Below are positions 37,101-47,492 of a stretch of DNA of 64,000 nucleotides, one piece after another. Within the stretch, counting starts at the first letter, position 1. Every line of letters starts with the position of its first letter. The stretch lies in the NCBI GenBank assembly GCA_027919835.1, contig JANVFP010000034.1, positions 1 through 64,000 of the forward strand, written 5' to 3'. The notes beneath the pieces were generated by a model. The model made no database searches, was not told the origin of the DNA, and worked only from the letters and a program-made list of their open reading frames with translations. The DNA comes from Lentinula raphanica (lineage: Eukaryota; Basidiomycota; Agaricomycetes; Agaricales; Omphalotaceae). Made by a program: the position numbers and the translations under genes.

Positions 37101-37484
37101 GTAAGCATTTGTAATACTCAGCCCAACACATGCGCCAATGTATATGGTAAGTGTAGCACTGTATAGCATGCGGCGACCAAGACTGTCTCCAATGGCACCA
37201 CTGAAGAGGGGCGAGAGTCCCTGAAGGACTAAATACGTGGTGATGGTGAAATTCACGGCGGAAATAGAAACGCCCAAAGTCGCCGCCATTTTGGGCAGCG
37301 CAGGGGTGTACAAGGCCGAGCTCAACGAGCTTAGAATGCTCACAGAGCTGACCATCAGGATGATCGTGATGCGTTGTCGTATTGAGAAGACACTATAAGG
37401 AGGAGTATCCAGCGAAGGGCTGTGGTCGTTGACCTCGATGACAGGCGAAGAATGGATAGAAAGCTTTTCGGAAATGGTTGACAT
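31197..37484 (-). CDS. MFS transporter-NRPS fusion (MFS-Cpartial-A-MT-T-TE)
   Basis: Model: complement of 36251-37484, 35588-36194, 34899-35526, 32228-34839 and 31197-32184; 2022 residues, every phase consistent. Residues 1 to about 480 are a DHA1-type MFS transporter with GDSLGRR and GDAIGPVLGG motifs and about 12 helices. After a roughly 80-residue linker comes a condensation C-lobe remnant (about 560-745) lacking HHxxxDG. The adenylation domain has A3 SGSTGLPK (about 898), A4 FDVSSGEIW, A5 NCYGPSEST, A7 YHTGDIVRW and A8 KLRGQRLELGEIE. A methyltransferase with SAM motif VLEVGVGSGM (about 1272) is inserted before A10 (GKIDRKTL, about 1663). Then a carrier protein with LGGHSLMA (Ser near 1733) and a thioesterase with GWSFGG (Ser near 1875) and a late His near 1999. 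Expected role: activate, N-methylate and release an amino-acid product, possibly exporting it through the attached transporter. The substrate is unknown. Confidence 0.88.
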
Positions 37485-37547
37485 TTCTCGAACAGATAGT
37501 TTGCGATGGTTGAAAAATCACGCTGGGAGAAAAAGGATCGAGGAAAC

Positions 37548-37560
37548 ATATACTTATAGT
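37548..37560 (-). promoter_or_regulatory. Possible TATA element of the fusion gene
   Basis: On the minus strand the sequence ACTATAAGTATAT lies about 65-75 bp upstream of the start codon at 37484. This position fits a core promoter ahead of the transporter half. No comparable promoter stretch separates the transporter from the synthetase half. Confidence 0.35.
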
Positions 37561-40439
37561 CTTCTCTCTGGTGGTAGAAAAGGACACCAAATATGTCAGC
37601 ACTTGACCCTTCTTGGCAGAATTCATGACCGGGGAAGACGCGTTGCCGGGACTGCAATTCATGGGGTGGATCGGAAGAGGGTGCAACAGAATTCCAGTTA
37701 TTCGTATGTGGGGATTGATGAAACAAGGAGCACGGCTCTTACGTAGAAGAGAGGTCATGGAAAATGTATGCTAGTCTCTGAGCCCGGTAGGAGTAATTAG
37801 ATGAGTGAACACTTCGTCAACCAGCTGGACTCATACAAATTTGGGATTACCGGCTGCACGGCTAGATCCCATTCAGTAGCAAAGGTAAGGATGAGGTCCA
37901 CTAGTTATGGGACATAGAGTTCATGAACACTAATAACAGAGACAAAACCTCTGGAAATTAGTAGTATCACCAGCCAGCGTGGTGACAGTGCAACAGTGTA
38001 AGTACCAGCGCCTCGAATGAGCGCCTCGTGACGAAGTTCAGGAAGAGCTCTGTAGAAATAGAATGACCGACGACCGATAGCCAAGGATGCTCATCTTCGA
38101 AAACACGCATTAACGCGAGGCCAGCGAAAATCTGGAAAAAGGAGGAGAACAGTCGTAGTACTTAAAAAGGAAATTTGCTTCATTTTTAGAATTCGGAATC
38201 GGGTCTCCAACTCCGGTTGAATCTATCTTCCTCGTACCGTCAGACTAATGTACTGTACTTGTTCATCTTTCTTCACTTCTCCAGTATTTTTGTGATTGCC
38301 CCCCGCTCAGATCATTCATTTCTATGGCAGCTTCTACCATAACGCTCGCTCTAGGTGCTGTGGGGATTTGAATACGATTTGAATTATCAGTGTACGAGTC
38401 AGTTCAGTATACTGTACACTTATGACTTGATCTTCTAAACACGGTATTCCGGACGCTGTTTTGATAGCTGCTAGAAGATCCTGAATCTGGGGCTGACTTA
38501 ATCTTACAGCTTAATTGACGAAGACTGGTGGGATATTGTGCAACGGTACTTTGGACTGCCAGTTGCCTTTCGGGAGATGCTTTATATCGACTATACTTGG
38601 CACGAAAAGTCTCGACCGGTGTCTCTGTATATAGCGGCACAGGATTCTACTGCAACAGGTACATATTAGAAATCAAGACATGACTCGAGAAAGCCCATGA
38701 AGAACGCAGCGTCAATAGGACTCGCTGAATGAGACAATCCCCTCATTCATTTTCGCAAGTCTTTAACCCCGCCCTTCGAATTAAAATATGTCAAGACGTG
38801 TCAATCCTCAGCATCACTTACGTTTACGAAGTGCAGGAACTCGAGGAAGGACCGACTACCAGCATGCATGTGATGTTCCTAGTATGAGTTTTGGAAGCAG
38901 AAATACAACTCGGAATGGTTACACGACCGGGGACGATGACTGAGCCCAAATACTACTAGCCTCCCGTAGGCAGACTCATGCAAGACAAGCTTGCTAATTT
39001 AGAAAATATAACCACGTTCATCTTCACCGACGGCATTTCGTACATGGAAAGAATCTCGAATTGCTCGAATGGCGAGCACGGAGACCGTTTTGTCCTCATT
39101 TATTCTCGCTACCATAGAGTTTCCCGTTCATAAATTACAGTCGTGTCTCGAAGGATTGTGGCTGAACCGGGTATTTTGCGTGCAGCTTGACTCGGGTCAA
39201 CCTGTGAGAGCGTTTGCTGGGCATGTGTTGAAGGATAAAGAGGAACAGGCAAGATACGGAAGCAACGTCGTCCCATCATGCTTACCTGAAAGGTTCCCAA
39301 CAACTCCAAGCACATTCAGGAGCCTTCCGAGCCGCTACGGACGTGCTTGGAGTCACAGACCACTGTTAGTATAAACTCAACCACGTCAAATCAGTTCTGA
39401 TGTCGAAAGTTGCAACTCGAAGACCTGTTGAACCCAAAGGACCTAGATGCTAAAGCTGATTACGCTGATATGCACACAACTGGTTCCGCCGACCTATAGA
39501 CGATGCACTTACAATTCCACGACTGCATCGATGACCACGTTTGACAGAGCTCATGGTCCTATACGTACCAGAAGTGCTCTCACAGACGGGCAGGGCCTCC
39601 TTGGGTCTCGAAAGATCGGCCAATACGATGCTCTATTTCAGGCGCGGTCCATACTAAGACGATCTATTGCAGGACCTTGTACAGTTCTGGTAAATTCATC
39701 TTGGGTCAGTAGACATTCTACGACTCTTATTATAACTTCGAACCTCGCAAAAACCGAAATGTGCATCCAAAGCGTCGATACCCCGCTATACCCCGTAACA
39801 CACGGGGGATTTGGAAAGATAGATCTGAACATTAGACTCGTCTTCAGATGGCAAGAACACAGATACATACCAGCAACATGCTATATACTTAGAGCCCCCT
39901 TGAGAGCCTTACATATCACCAGATGGAGTTTCTAGCAAAGTCATATTGAGAGGGATTGCTTGTGCGTTGAGAGACCATGAGGATCATCGGACTAACTTTA
40001 GTGCTGGCATGAGCTATGGAGAAGGATAAGCGCCTGACAAGCGCTCACGAATCCGTTCTTCCCGCAGCTTTCAAGTCCAGTTCAGGTGTACCTTTTCTCA
40101 TCCACGTCCCTCTTGACGTTGACCGGACGGAATATCCTAGCTTAATCGGAGACGTTTTCCTACACCCATGTTCAACCTTACCTCGGGATATCAAAATATC
40201 CGCTCAATCCAGTACCCGTGTTGATACTCGAACGACTATACTACTACTACTACTACTACTAAACATAGCGCGATACAGCATTCTCGTATCGATAAGAACC
40301 TGCTTGAGAGTCAAAGAATGGAGAGTTAGATAATGATAATATATATAATATGGTCCACGAAAAAACCAGTTACCGCAAGGCCCAAATAACATACTTAGAA
40401 CATATCGTTCGACAAATGTCTATTAATGTTGATCACCCA
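37561..40439. other. Intergenic, no supported gene
   Basis: Upstream region of the fusion gene and downstream flank of the Opi1 gene. ORFs of 60-162 codons lack features; 39447-39935 is the longest and I reject it. A (CTA)n microsatellite of about eight units lies at 40238-40262. Confidence 0.45.
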
Positions 40440-43400
40440 TCACCCGTCTACCTCCATCTTCACTTCTGGTTCCTCTTTCTTGATATCCACCTCTTCCTCT
40501 TCCCCGTCCCCACGGATATTCATCCTTCGTATGCCCAACCCAACCTCCGGACGTTCGTCCAAGTATGACCTACTATACGAAGACACGTTGGCTCCATACG
40601 GTGCAGGTGGATTCCCTGACAAACCAGGCGTCGAAGGCAGACTATCACCATAAGTAAACCCAGTACTACTTCCCACACTACTTCTCCTGCTCCTTCCATA
40701 ATTCGTCGTGCCTATACTCAGCGGAGAGAGAGGAGTCGAATCCGCGTCCCTGCCACGCTGCATCATGACTGGGTCAAGAGTGAGATTCATCCAGCCACGT
40801 TCGCGTTCGTATTCAGACGCTGTAGATGGCGAAATCGGACGACTGGACCCAGCTGACCCAGCAGCTTGAACGTTAGACGGTCCGTCTTCCCGATGAATCC
40901 CAACCGTCTTCAACCGCTCGATCCACGCGTCCGCTCTCTCCAAGCTATCTTGGACCACACCAGTTACCCCACGCATCATGTCCAAACTTTCCGTGGCAAG
41001 GGTCAAGATGCGTTTGGCGGCCATGACAGCGGTGCCTGCGCTCATTTGGTGTCCCCCCGAGTTCCTACTCCCGATAGCGTCGTCTTCTCCATGAAACCCG
41101 TTCACCGAAGAAGCACTAGGATGAAGTCCTCGAAAAGGTATCGATCGCGGAGAAGCCGTAGGCGAATTCGTCTTTGACGACATCGGCGAAGGCGCCGCAG
41201 ACCACGATCCACCCAGCCCACGATCTCCCCTTCCAGCCTTTCTCGCCGTCGTCGTCGTCGACCTTCCCGGCCGCCCAGACGCAGCCGCATCCCGACCACT
41301 CACATCACCACTCGGTCCCGCGAGAGCCATCCCAGGATGAACATTATGACTATTATAACCATTATTCAAATGTCCATCAGCCAACCCACCCATCTGAGTC
41401 ATCCTCATCGCCTCCCCTACCTTCTTCGGGAGCTGCATAATATACGCCTTCACCGTCGACCGCGCAGGCTCTGGTATTGCAGCGTTCCCGCCGTATTTCG
41501 ACACGACGCTGACCACGCTCCGGACGGTCTTGATCACGTCTCGGCGGATCGCGTCGAGTTTGTGTCGGTGGGCCGGGGAGATGGCTTGGGATTCAGAGGA
41601 GGAGCGGGAGTGGGCTGCTCCTGTAGGGAAAGAAGGGAAAGAGGTGGAGGAGGAGACATGATCCGAGGGATCTTGAGCGTTCGTCGTGGGTGTCGTAGGC
41701 GAACCTTCCAAATAATGCTGCTGCAAAGCCTCGGTAAACTCACGAATCGCGAGTATCTGTTGATCAATATGATTTGTGGCGTCCTGATGAACAAAACAAA
41801 AAAAACTTGGTCAATATCTCAAATATCAGCGTCAAGTAGGTATTTGACATTCGGAAAAAAAAGAAAATCTCGGTGATACGCGAGGATCCAGAAGATCCAG
41901 AAGATCCGGAAAGAAAGGGAAAAAATACTTACTTGTAACCTTTGTAAAACATACCTCAACTTCGTCAAACTCTCCTCACTCCACGCAACACTAAAACCCC
42001 CCGCCTCCAGCAATAAATTCTGCAAACGACTCCGGTGGACGACCTGGCCCTGTTGTCCCTGTAAATCTTCTCGTTCTCGTTCACGTCTATGCGTATGATG
42101 TGTACGTGAAGTCCATCGATCATCGGAAGGAGAACGATACTCGGATGAACTGCCACGAAAGTCAGAAGGACCTGCCTCGGCCGTTGATGATGATGGGGGA
42201 TCCAGATCAGAATGATCATGATAACGGTCGCGGTCGCGTGAATTCGCCGGTGAACGAGGTGATGTTGAGAGGGAGGATCGCGAGTTGTTCAGCGAGTTGG
42301 ATGATGTCACTGAATAACAAAGAAAAAACAGATGGGATGAGCATCAATATCAATGTGTTGTGGCGAAACGTTCAAAAAGAAGGAAGGGATAGGGAAAATG
42401 TCTGTAGACGAAAAAAAGACTTACTGTCTCCTAACCATCTCCCAACTTCCTCCCCTCTTTCATTTCTTTCACTCAAGCCAGACTCATAATCATCCCGCAT
42501 CCTCTGATTCTGCGCTCTAGACATCCGTTCCATCCGTTCCCTCTCTTCCTCTTCCCTCCTCTGGCTCTCCAAAGCGACCTGCGAACCCTGCGACGGCCAA
42601 CGATACTTGTCCAACTGCATATCACGCAAGGGAGGTAGATTTTGAACCGGATCAGGACCCCGTATGCGCGGCAGGTTGGGTGGTTCATCGGGTTCGGAAA
42701 ATTGAAGCATGTGGGCCAAGCCAGGGAGGTCGTGATTGTGATTGTAATGGTGATTGTGATTTTCAGAAGAAGGAGAAGAAGAGGGAGAAGAGGGAGAAGA
42801 AAAGTGGCGTCGTCCGTTCATGTTCATGTTCGTGTTCGTTGATATCCGTTTTGATTTTGGTTGTGCGGGGATACGGGTGCGTGTGCGGTCCGATACGTAG
42901 TCGTGCGTGTGCGCGTGCGATGTGTGGGTGTGGGTGTGGCCAGTTTGTGTGAGCGTGACCATGAAAGGTGGATGAATGAGGATAAATAGAAGAGAGAAGT
43001 TGTTAGCGAGTTCTTGACGAGAGATAGAGAAAGTTAAATAATAGAAGATCGAGGATAGGAATAGAAGATAGGAATAGAGAATAGGAATAGAGGATAGGAA
43101 AGGAGTAGAATAATATATATACAACGAAGGAATAAGAAAGAAAAATGTAAAGTGAATACCCAGCACGGAACAGACAAACGAACGAATAGATGCGAAAATC
43201 GTCAACCTTATAAGTCCTCTAAAAGACCCAGTTGACAATTGACGAAAAAGACGCCGTGATAAGTGATAAAACCCCAATATTGAAGAGAGGACAGCCCAGT
43301 GATACCGTATGTGATATGTCCACTGAACTTGATGCCCACGGAACGAATACCCAATGAACGCAGACAGACAGACAGACAGATGGTGAGGCAATGAACGATT

Positions 43401-44799
43401 AAATAACACAAAACTGATTAAAAAGAAGCAAGTTTCGTTTCGTGTGTGTATGATATGCGATGAGATGATAGTATCACGGGTTCCGAGAGTTCAAGGAAAT
43501 CAACGAGAAATCAAAAGAGGAACAGCCCCCAATCCATACATGTACACCGCATATCCTCAGGACACTCGTTCTTTCCCTGTGCATCGTGCAATGCCCCCTC
43601 AGCACGTGGACAGACCCATATGAAAACAAAGAATGGGGAAGGGAACAAACAATATGGTCTGTTGGTTCTGTATACGGGAACGAGGCTGCGGGCTGTACAA
43701 ATCGCCTATGCAAAGCGTCTTTGCGATCCGAAAGATGGCATGAACGGGAAGATTGGAACATCATAAGTGATTCCCAAAGAACGGGTGAAAGGAACGGAAC
43801 GGCAGTGATTGACCGAAACGAAAAGCTAGAGAGCATTCTGATACGATATACCACACACACACACTCTCTCTGTGTCCATGGACAAGTCTGAGCTTGAATT
43901 GGGCAGTGTCACGAATGAAAGAACACGGCGATAACAGACAGACGGAGCAAGAAAACGCAAGAAGGGGCTCAGATCATAGCTGTGTTACACATTATCATCA
44001 AGATCTGAAGGAAATCATGATCGTCTTTGTTTGAACGAACGGGAGAAAACCGGAGCCGGCAGAGAAAGGGCCAACGGAGCCAACGGAAGAGCCAATGGAA
44101 GAGCAGAAATAGGATAGACAAGAGAGATGAAGATGAAGACATAGGGGACGAGAAGGAAATAGATCATATAGTCGCCGACTCACCCTATCAAGTTGACGAC
44201 AGGCAAAATCGTCCAGTTGACCGGTTGGTAAACGGTCGATCACTGGTCTTGATATAGTCTTGACGCTGCTTTCCATAATCTCAGCGCCGTACTATGAGGA
44301 TTTGGTGAATAAACAAATTGCCAAGAGATGGAACAAATCAGACCTTGACAACTCTCGAGCTTGCTTTCCCTTGTTCGTACATTCTGAGCGCTCCGTTTAC
44401 AAGAGGAATGTGTGTCATGCGACTGACAAAGTCCGGCTCGAGCTGTGCATTGTTGGAAGACGTTGATGGACTGGAGAGTACAGGACTTGATGATGAGACT
44501 GTTTTGGATGATGTTGATTGAGATAGAGGTACTGCCGTTGATCCAATCAACAAAACGAATTCTCTCTCTCTCGTTTTCAAAGAACACCACATACCTGAAT
44601 CCCTCGCAGCACCTCCGATATTCCCACTCCTCATATCCCCCAAAGCTCTAACTGCGATCCTCACATCTTCGTCTTGGTCTTCGAGCAGCGTGGAGGTCGA
44701 GGCGAGACTTGAGCTTGGAGTATTACTCTGCGCTGAATGAGGTGTTCCAGGGGGTTGTTCTGAATGAGAATCAGAGTTTTGTGAGTCGGAGATGTTCAT
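40440..44799 (-). CDS. OPI1: Opi1-family transcriptional regulator
   Basis: Model: complement of 44595-44799, 44344-44531, 44184-44291, 42425-42614, 41933-42309 and 40440-41783, about 803 residues. The N-terminal block is diagnostic: EDVRIAVRALGDMRSG, FVSRMTHIPLVNGALRMYEQ, GKASSRVVKYGAEIMESSVK and PVIDRLPTGQLDDFACRQLD. The next conserved region is LLLEAGGFSVAWSEESLTKL, then NHIDQQILAIREFTEALQQH and VVSVVSKYGGNAAIPEPARS. A Ser-rich tail ends in a charged stretch, EEEEVDIKKEEPEVKMEVDG. In yeast Opi1 represses phospholipid-synthesis genes in response to phosphatidic acid at the ER; the role here is inferred by family. The joint between exon 3 and exon 4 spans about 1.57 kb and is uncertain: 42615-42963 is also open and protein-like and may be extra exon or an internal start. 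Confidence 0.8.
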
Positions 44800-45246
44800 G
44801 GGGGAAGGAAAGAGAAGAGAAAAAAGAAGGAGGATAGATTGGATAACGGGGAGGATTCCATGTGAAATTCTCCAGGAAACATATGCCAAGCGCATTTTTT
44901 TTCACGTGCTCCCGAGTAGGCAGGCGAGACATTCTTCGCGGCGGTTTCCGGCAGGTGTTCGGCACAGGTTCGGCAAGAGATTTTTTTCAAGTCTACGAGT
45001 CCCCTCGTCGAAAGCTCTCAGGGTATTACTTGCTAGCGTTAGAACCCCGCCGCAGGGATCTGCCAACGCTGCTCAAAATGCTATAGTATTGGCATTTGAT
45101 ATCTCATACCATATGTGATACACAACATCTCGCGCAACACTTCCCAAGACGAAGAACAATGGAAGAACGCACACAGAGATCTAGAGAGGGATCACGTATC
45201 AGGATTCAAGATTCAAGCTCAAGGTCAATAATTCGATCTCTCACTC
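44800..45246. other. Intergenic between Opi1 and GH16 genes
   Basis: Upstream region of the Opi1 gene and 3' flank of the GH16 gene, both on the minus strand. Only short shadow ORFs. Nothing recognisable. Confidence 0.5.
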
Positions 45247-46413
45247 TCAGACAACACATCGCGCGACGTTCCCCGCTGCGTCACAAGCCTCCTCAAACTC
45301 ATCCTCACTCAACGTCGTCGAGTTGAAGTATAGATTAACATACTGAATCGTAGCAATGGCATTGGATGTCGGAGGTCCTTTGGAGAACGCTGGATCGCCA
45401 TTGGACCAGACGTTTATGACGATTTCGGAGGCTTCAGTCGGAACGTTTTTTGTGATCGTCTAGTGCGGATGATCAGCGAGGGGAACTTCGAGATGGATGG
45501 ATGGATGGATGAAAGATCAAGAGCGTAGCGTACCGCTTCCAAAGCCGAGTTGTAGTAGTAGTTTGTGGAAGTTTGTAGCCAGTCGAATCGGTGCTCTCCA
45601 AAGGCACTGTAGAACACAGTATATGAGTTCAAGTCCAAAACATAAAGCAGTCTTTACAAGTCCTGGACATACGTGAAATCCGCCCCATTAATCTCGACAT
45701 CTTTATGTGCATTAGTATCAACCACTCCGTCCACGGTCCCCGGCTGGTCCGTATAATAAACATGCTGGTAATAGTCGCTATCCGAGGATAAAAACTCAAT
45801 ATCTTGTTCTTGAGTGTCGGACTTGTACGAGAAGAAGCCTGGCTTGTCACAGATGTAAGCTGATATACTAGTGGACGATGGGGACCAAATCTGAACGAAA
45901 ACACGAACCAAACACAACCCCAGGGACAGTGGGCACAACCGCCCTCATACGGAAAGACCCATACAGAATATCCGAACGGTCCGTGAATATCTCCCCACAG
46001 TCAACATCACTACTACCGCTCGTGTACTGGAACAACAACAGAGTCGTGAACAATGCACAGATAACTCCGAGAGAAAGATATAACAAACTCACAGCGCTAG
46101 CCTGAATACCCAATGCGTCATTGAAATTCATCACGTTCTCCGAAACATACTGAATGTTAGCTGTCGCTGTGCCGGATTGGGGCTCGTTGTCGGTAGCGAT
46201 GATCCAGTCGTTACCCAAAGCTACGATGGCACCAGCAGACTGAGTAAAGTCAGTTGTGATAGCCTCCCGCCAGACGTGCTCTTGGTCGTCGATATATCCG
46301 CAAGCGCAGCTGGCACGTTTGGGCATGAAGGAAGCTCCTACAGTGTGAGTGAAGGTCAAGGCTAGCAGTACTATGCAGTGATAGATGACATAGCGAGTGG
46401 GAAGATGAATCAT
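45247..46413 (-). CDS. GH16 family glycoside hydrolase, secreted
   Basis: Model: complement of 46093-46413, 45909-46026, 45673-45838, 45534-45606 and 45247-45459, giving 296 residues with all phases consistent. A signal peptide (ending near THTVGA) precedes CACGYIDDQEHVWREAITTD, a start typical of a basidiomycete GH16-like subgroup. The catalytic signature is EQDIEF (Glu157, Asp159, Glu161), matching the GH16 ExDxE pattern with nucleophile, helper Asp and acid/base. It sits after VPGVVFGFFSYKSDTQ in the jelly-roll fold. A beta-strand-rich C-terminus ends in two cysteines and no GPI-like tail. GH16 enzymes act on beta-1,3/1,4-glucans or transglycosylate cell-wall glucan; the exact substrate is not deducible. 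It is divergent from the kinase gene. Confidence 0.87.
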
Positions 46414-46855
46414 TCTGCGGTCTTTGGACTAGGATAAAAGAATGAGTGAGGTAGCAAGTGAAGAAGGAAAGACGAAATTTGCGAACCGAACACGGTCCAC
46501 TCAGGTGGGTTCCCGCTATGATTGGGTTTCATGTTTCATTTCAGAAGCCTGTTATTTGTGGTAACCGTGCTGTATTCATTCGAACGGAACCCATAACATA
46601 CCACAAGGGGCCTTGTGTTCGAAGAGTGACACAGAAATCCCCGTCATCAAATTCAAATTTCGAACCCACTCGTATCGTCCAAACACCTTATGGGAGTCCC
46701 AGCCATTCAGATTTTCACAACAGCACAATGTACGGTTGAGCTCGGAATTCCGAGTCGATAGACTTTGGTGCGCATTCTGTGACTATCAAAATCATGGTCG
46801 ATAAGAGTATGTTGAATGCGAGTGATGATGAGATTGCCCTTGGTTATGTTATGTG

Positions 46856-46884
46856 CAATTTTGCGGCTAGTAGCCGCAAAATTG
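46856..46884. repeat. Perfect 14-bp palindrome (hairpin)
   Basis: CAATTTTGCGGCTA, one G, then the exact reverse complement of the first arm. It lies in the intergenic region between two divergent genes, about 440 bp upstream of the GH16 start. Confidence 0.85.
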
Positions 46885-47228
46885 TTTGAAGGCCGAGAGC
46901 GAGTTTGATGACAGGAATCGATGTGCAGTATCCCGGAATTGAGGTCAGTGCGATTCTGCCATATATACTCAGCCTCAAACTGGGTGGTTTCGCGCCATTA
47001 CTCGGGGAATTTTGCGAGAGGGTGAGCGAAATATCCCAACGTTGGAAAAAGTCAGACAGGCAGCAGAGAGAGAGACAGACAGACAGACATGGCTCGGCGC
47101 TCATTCACTAACTGCAGTGTGAACGTACCGAAAGTTTGCGCCCAGATGGCTATAGATAGTGAAGCTGCTTGTATGTCTGGGTATGTCTCTTGCTCGTTCA
47201 ACGTTGCTCTGCTGGCCAGTGGCATCGT

Positions 47229-47240
47229 ATATATTTAAGC
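47229..47240 (+). promoter_or_regulatory. Possible TATA element of CaMK gene
   Basis: TATATATTTAAG about 255 bp before the start codon at 47493, with a pyrimidine-rich leader between. This is a motif call only. Confidence 0.3.
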
Positions 47241-47492
47241 TTTAGCGCCCAATGATAACTATGTAGTGGGCCGTGGCTGTGCCTTCAATTTCAGTACCTG
47301 AACGTCATTCTCTCTGTCTATTCACCTCCACCACCACCCATCACCTGAATCTGGCCTTCCTTTTTACCTTCAACAAGCAGCGACATCGACGACGACGACG
47401 CGTTATACAGCCAAGATACCAGGAGCTCACTCGTCTCCTTATTCGACATCAATCAATCCTCTAGTAACGTTCCAGGAACAGCCAACTGGGTC

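Larger units (their letters stand above)
46414..47492. other. Divergent intergenic region between GH16 and CaMK genes
   Basis: About 1.1 kb. It holds the perfect palindrome at 46856-46884, a (CAGA)n run near 47076-47090, and a TATATATTTAAG element at 47229-47240 that may serve the kinase. No ORF above noise. Confidence 0.5.

Noticed and set aside
40238..40262. (CTA)n run
   Set aside because: Ordinary microsatellite in a gene flank.
42372..43409. 345-codon minus-strand ORF
   Set aside because: Its first 145 codons are hydrophobic translation of T/C-rich DNA and cannot be one protein with the rest. Only the downstream part belongs to the Opi1 gene model.
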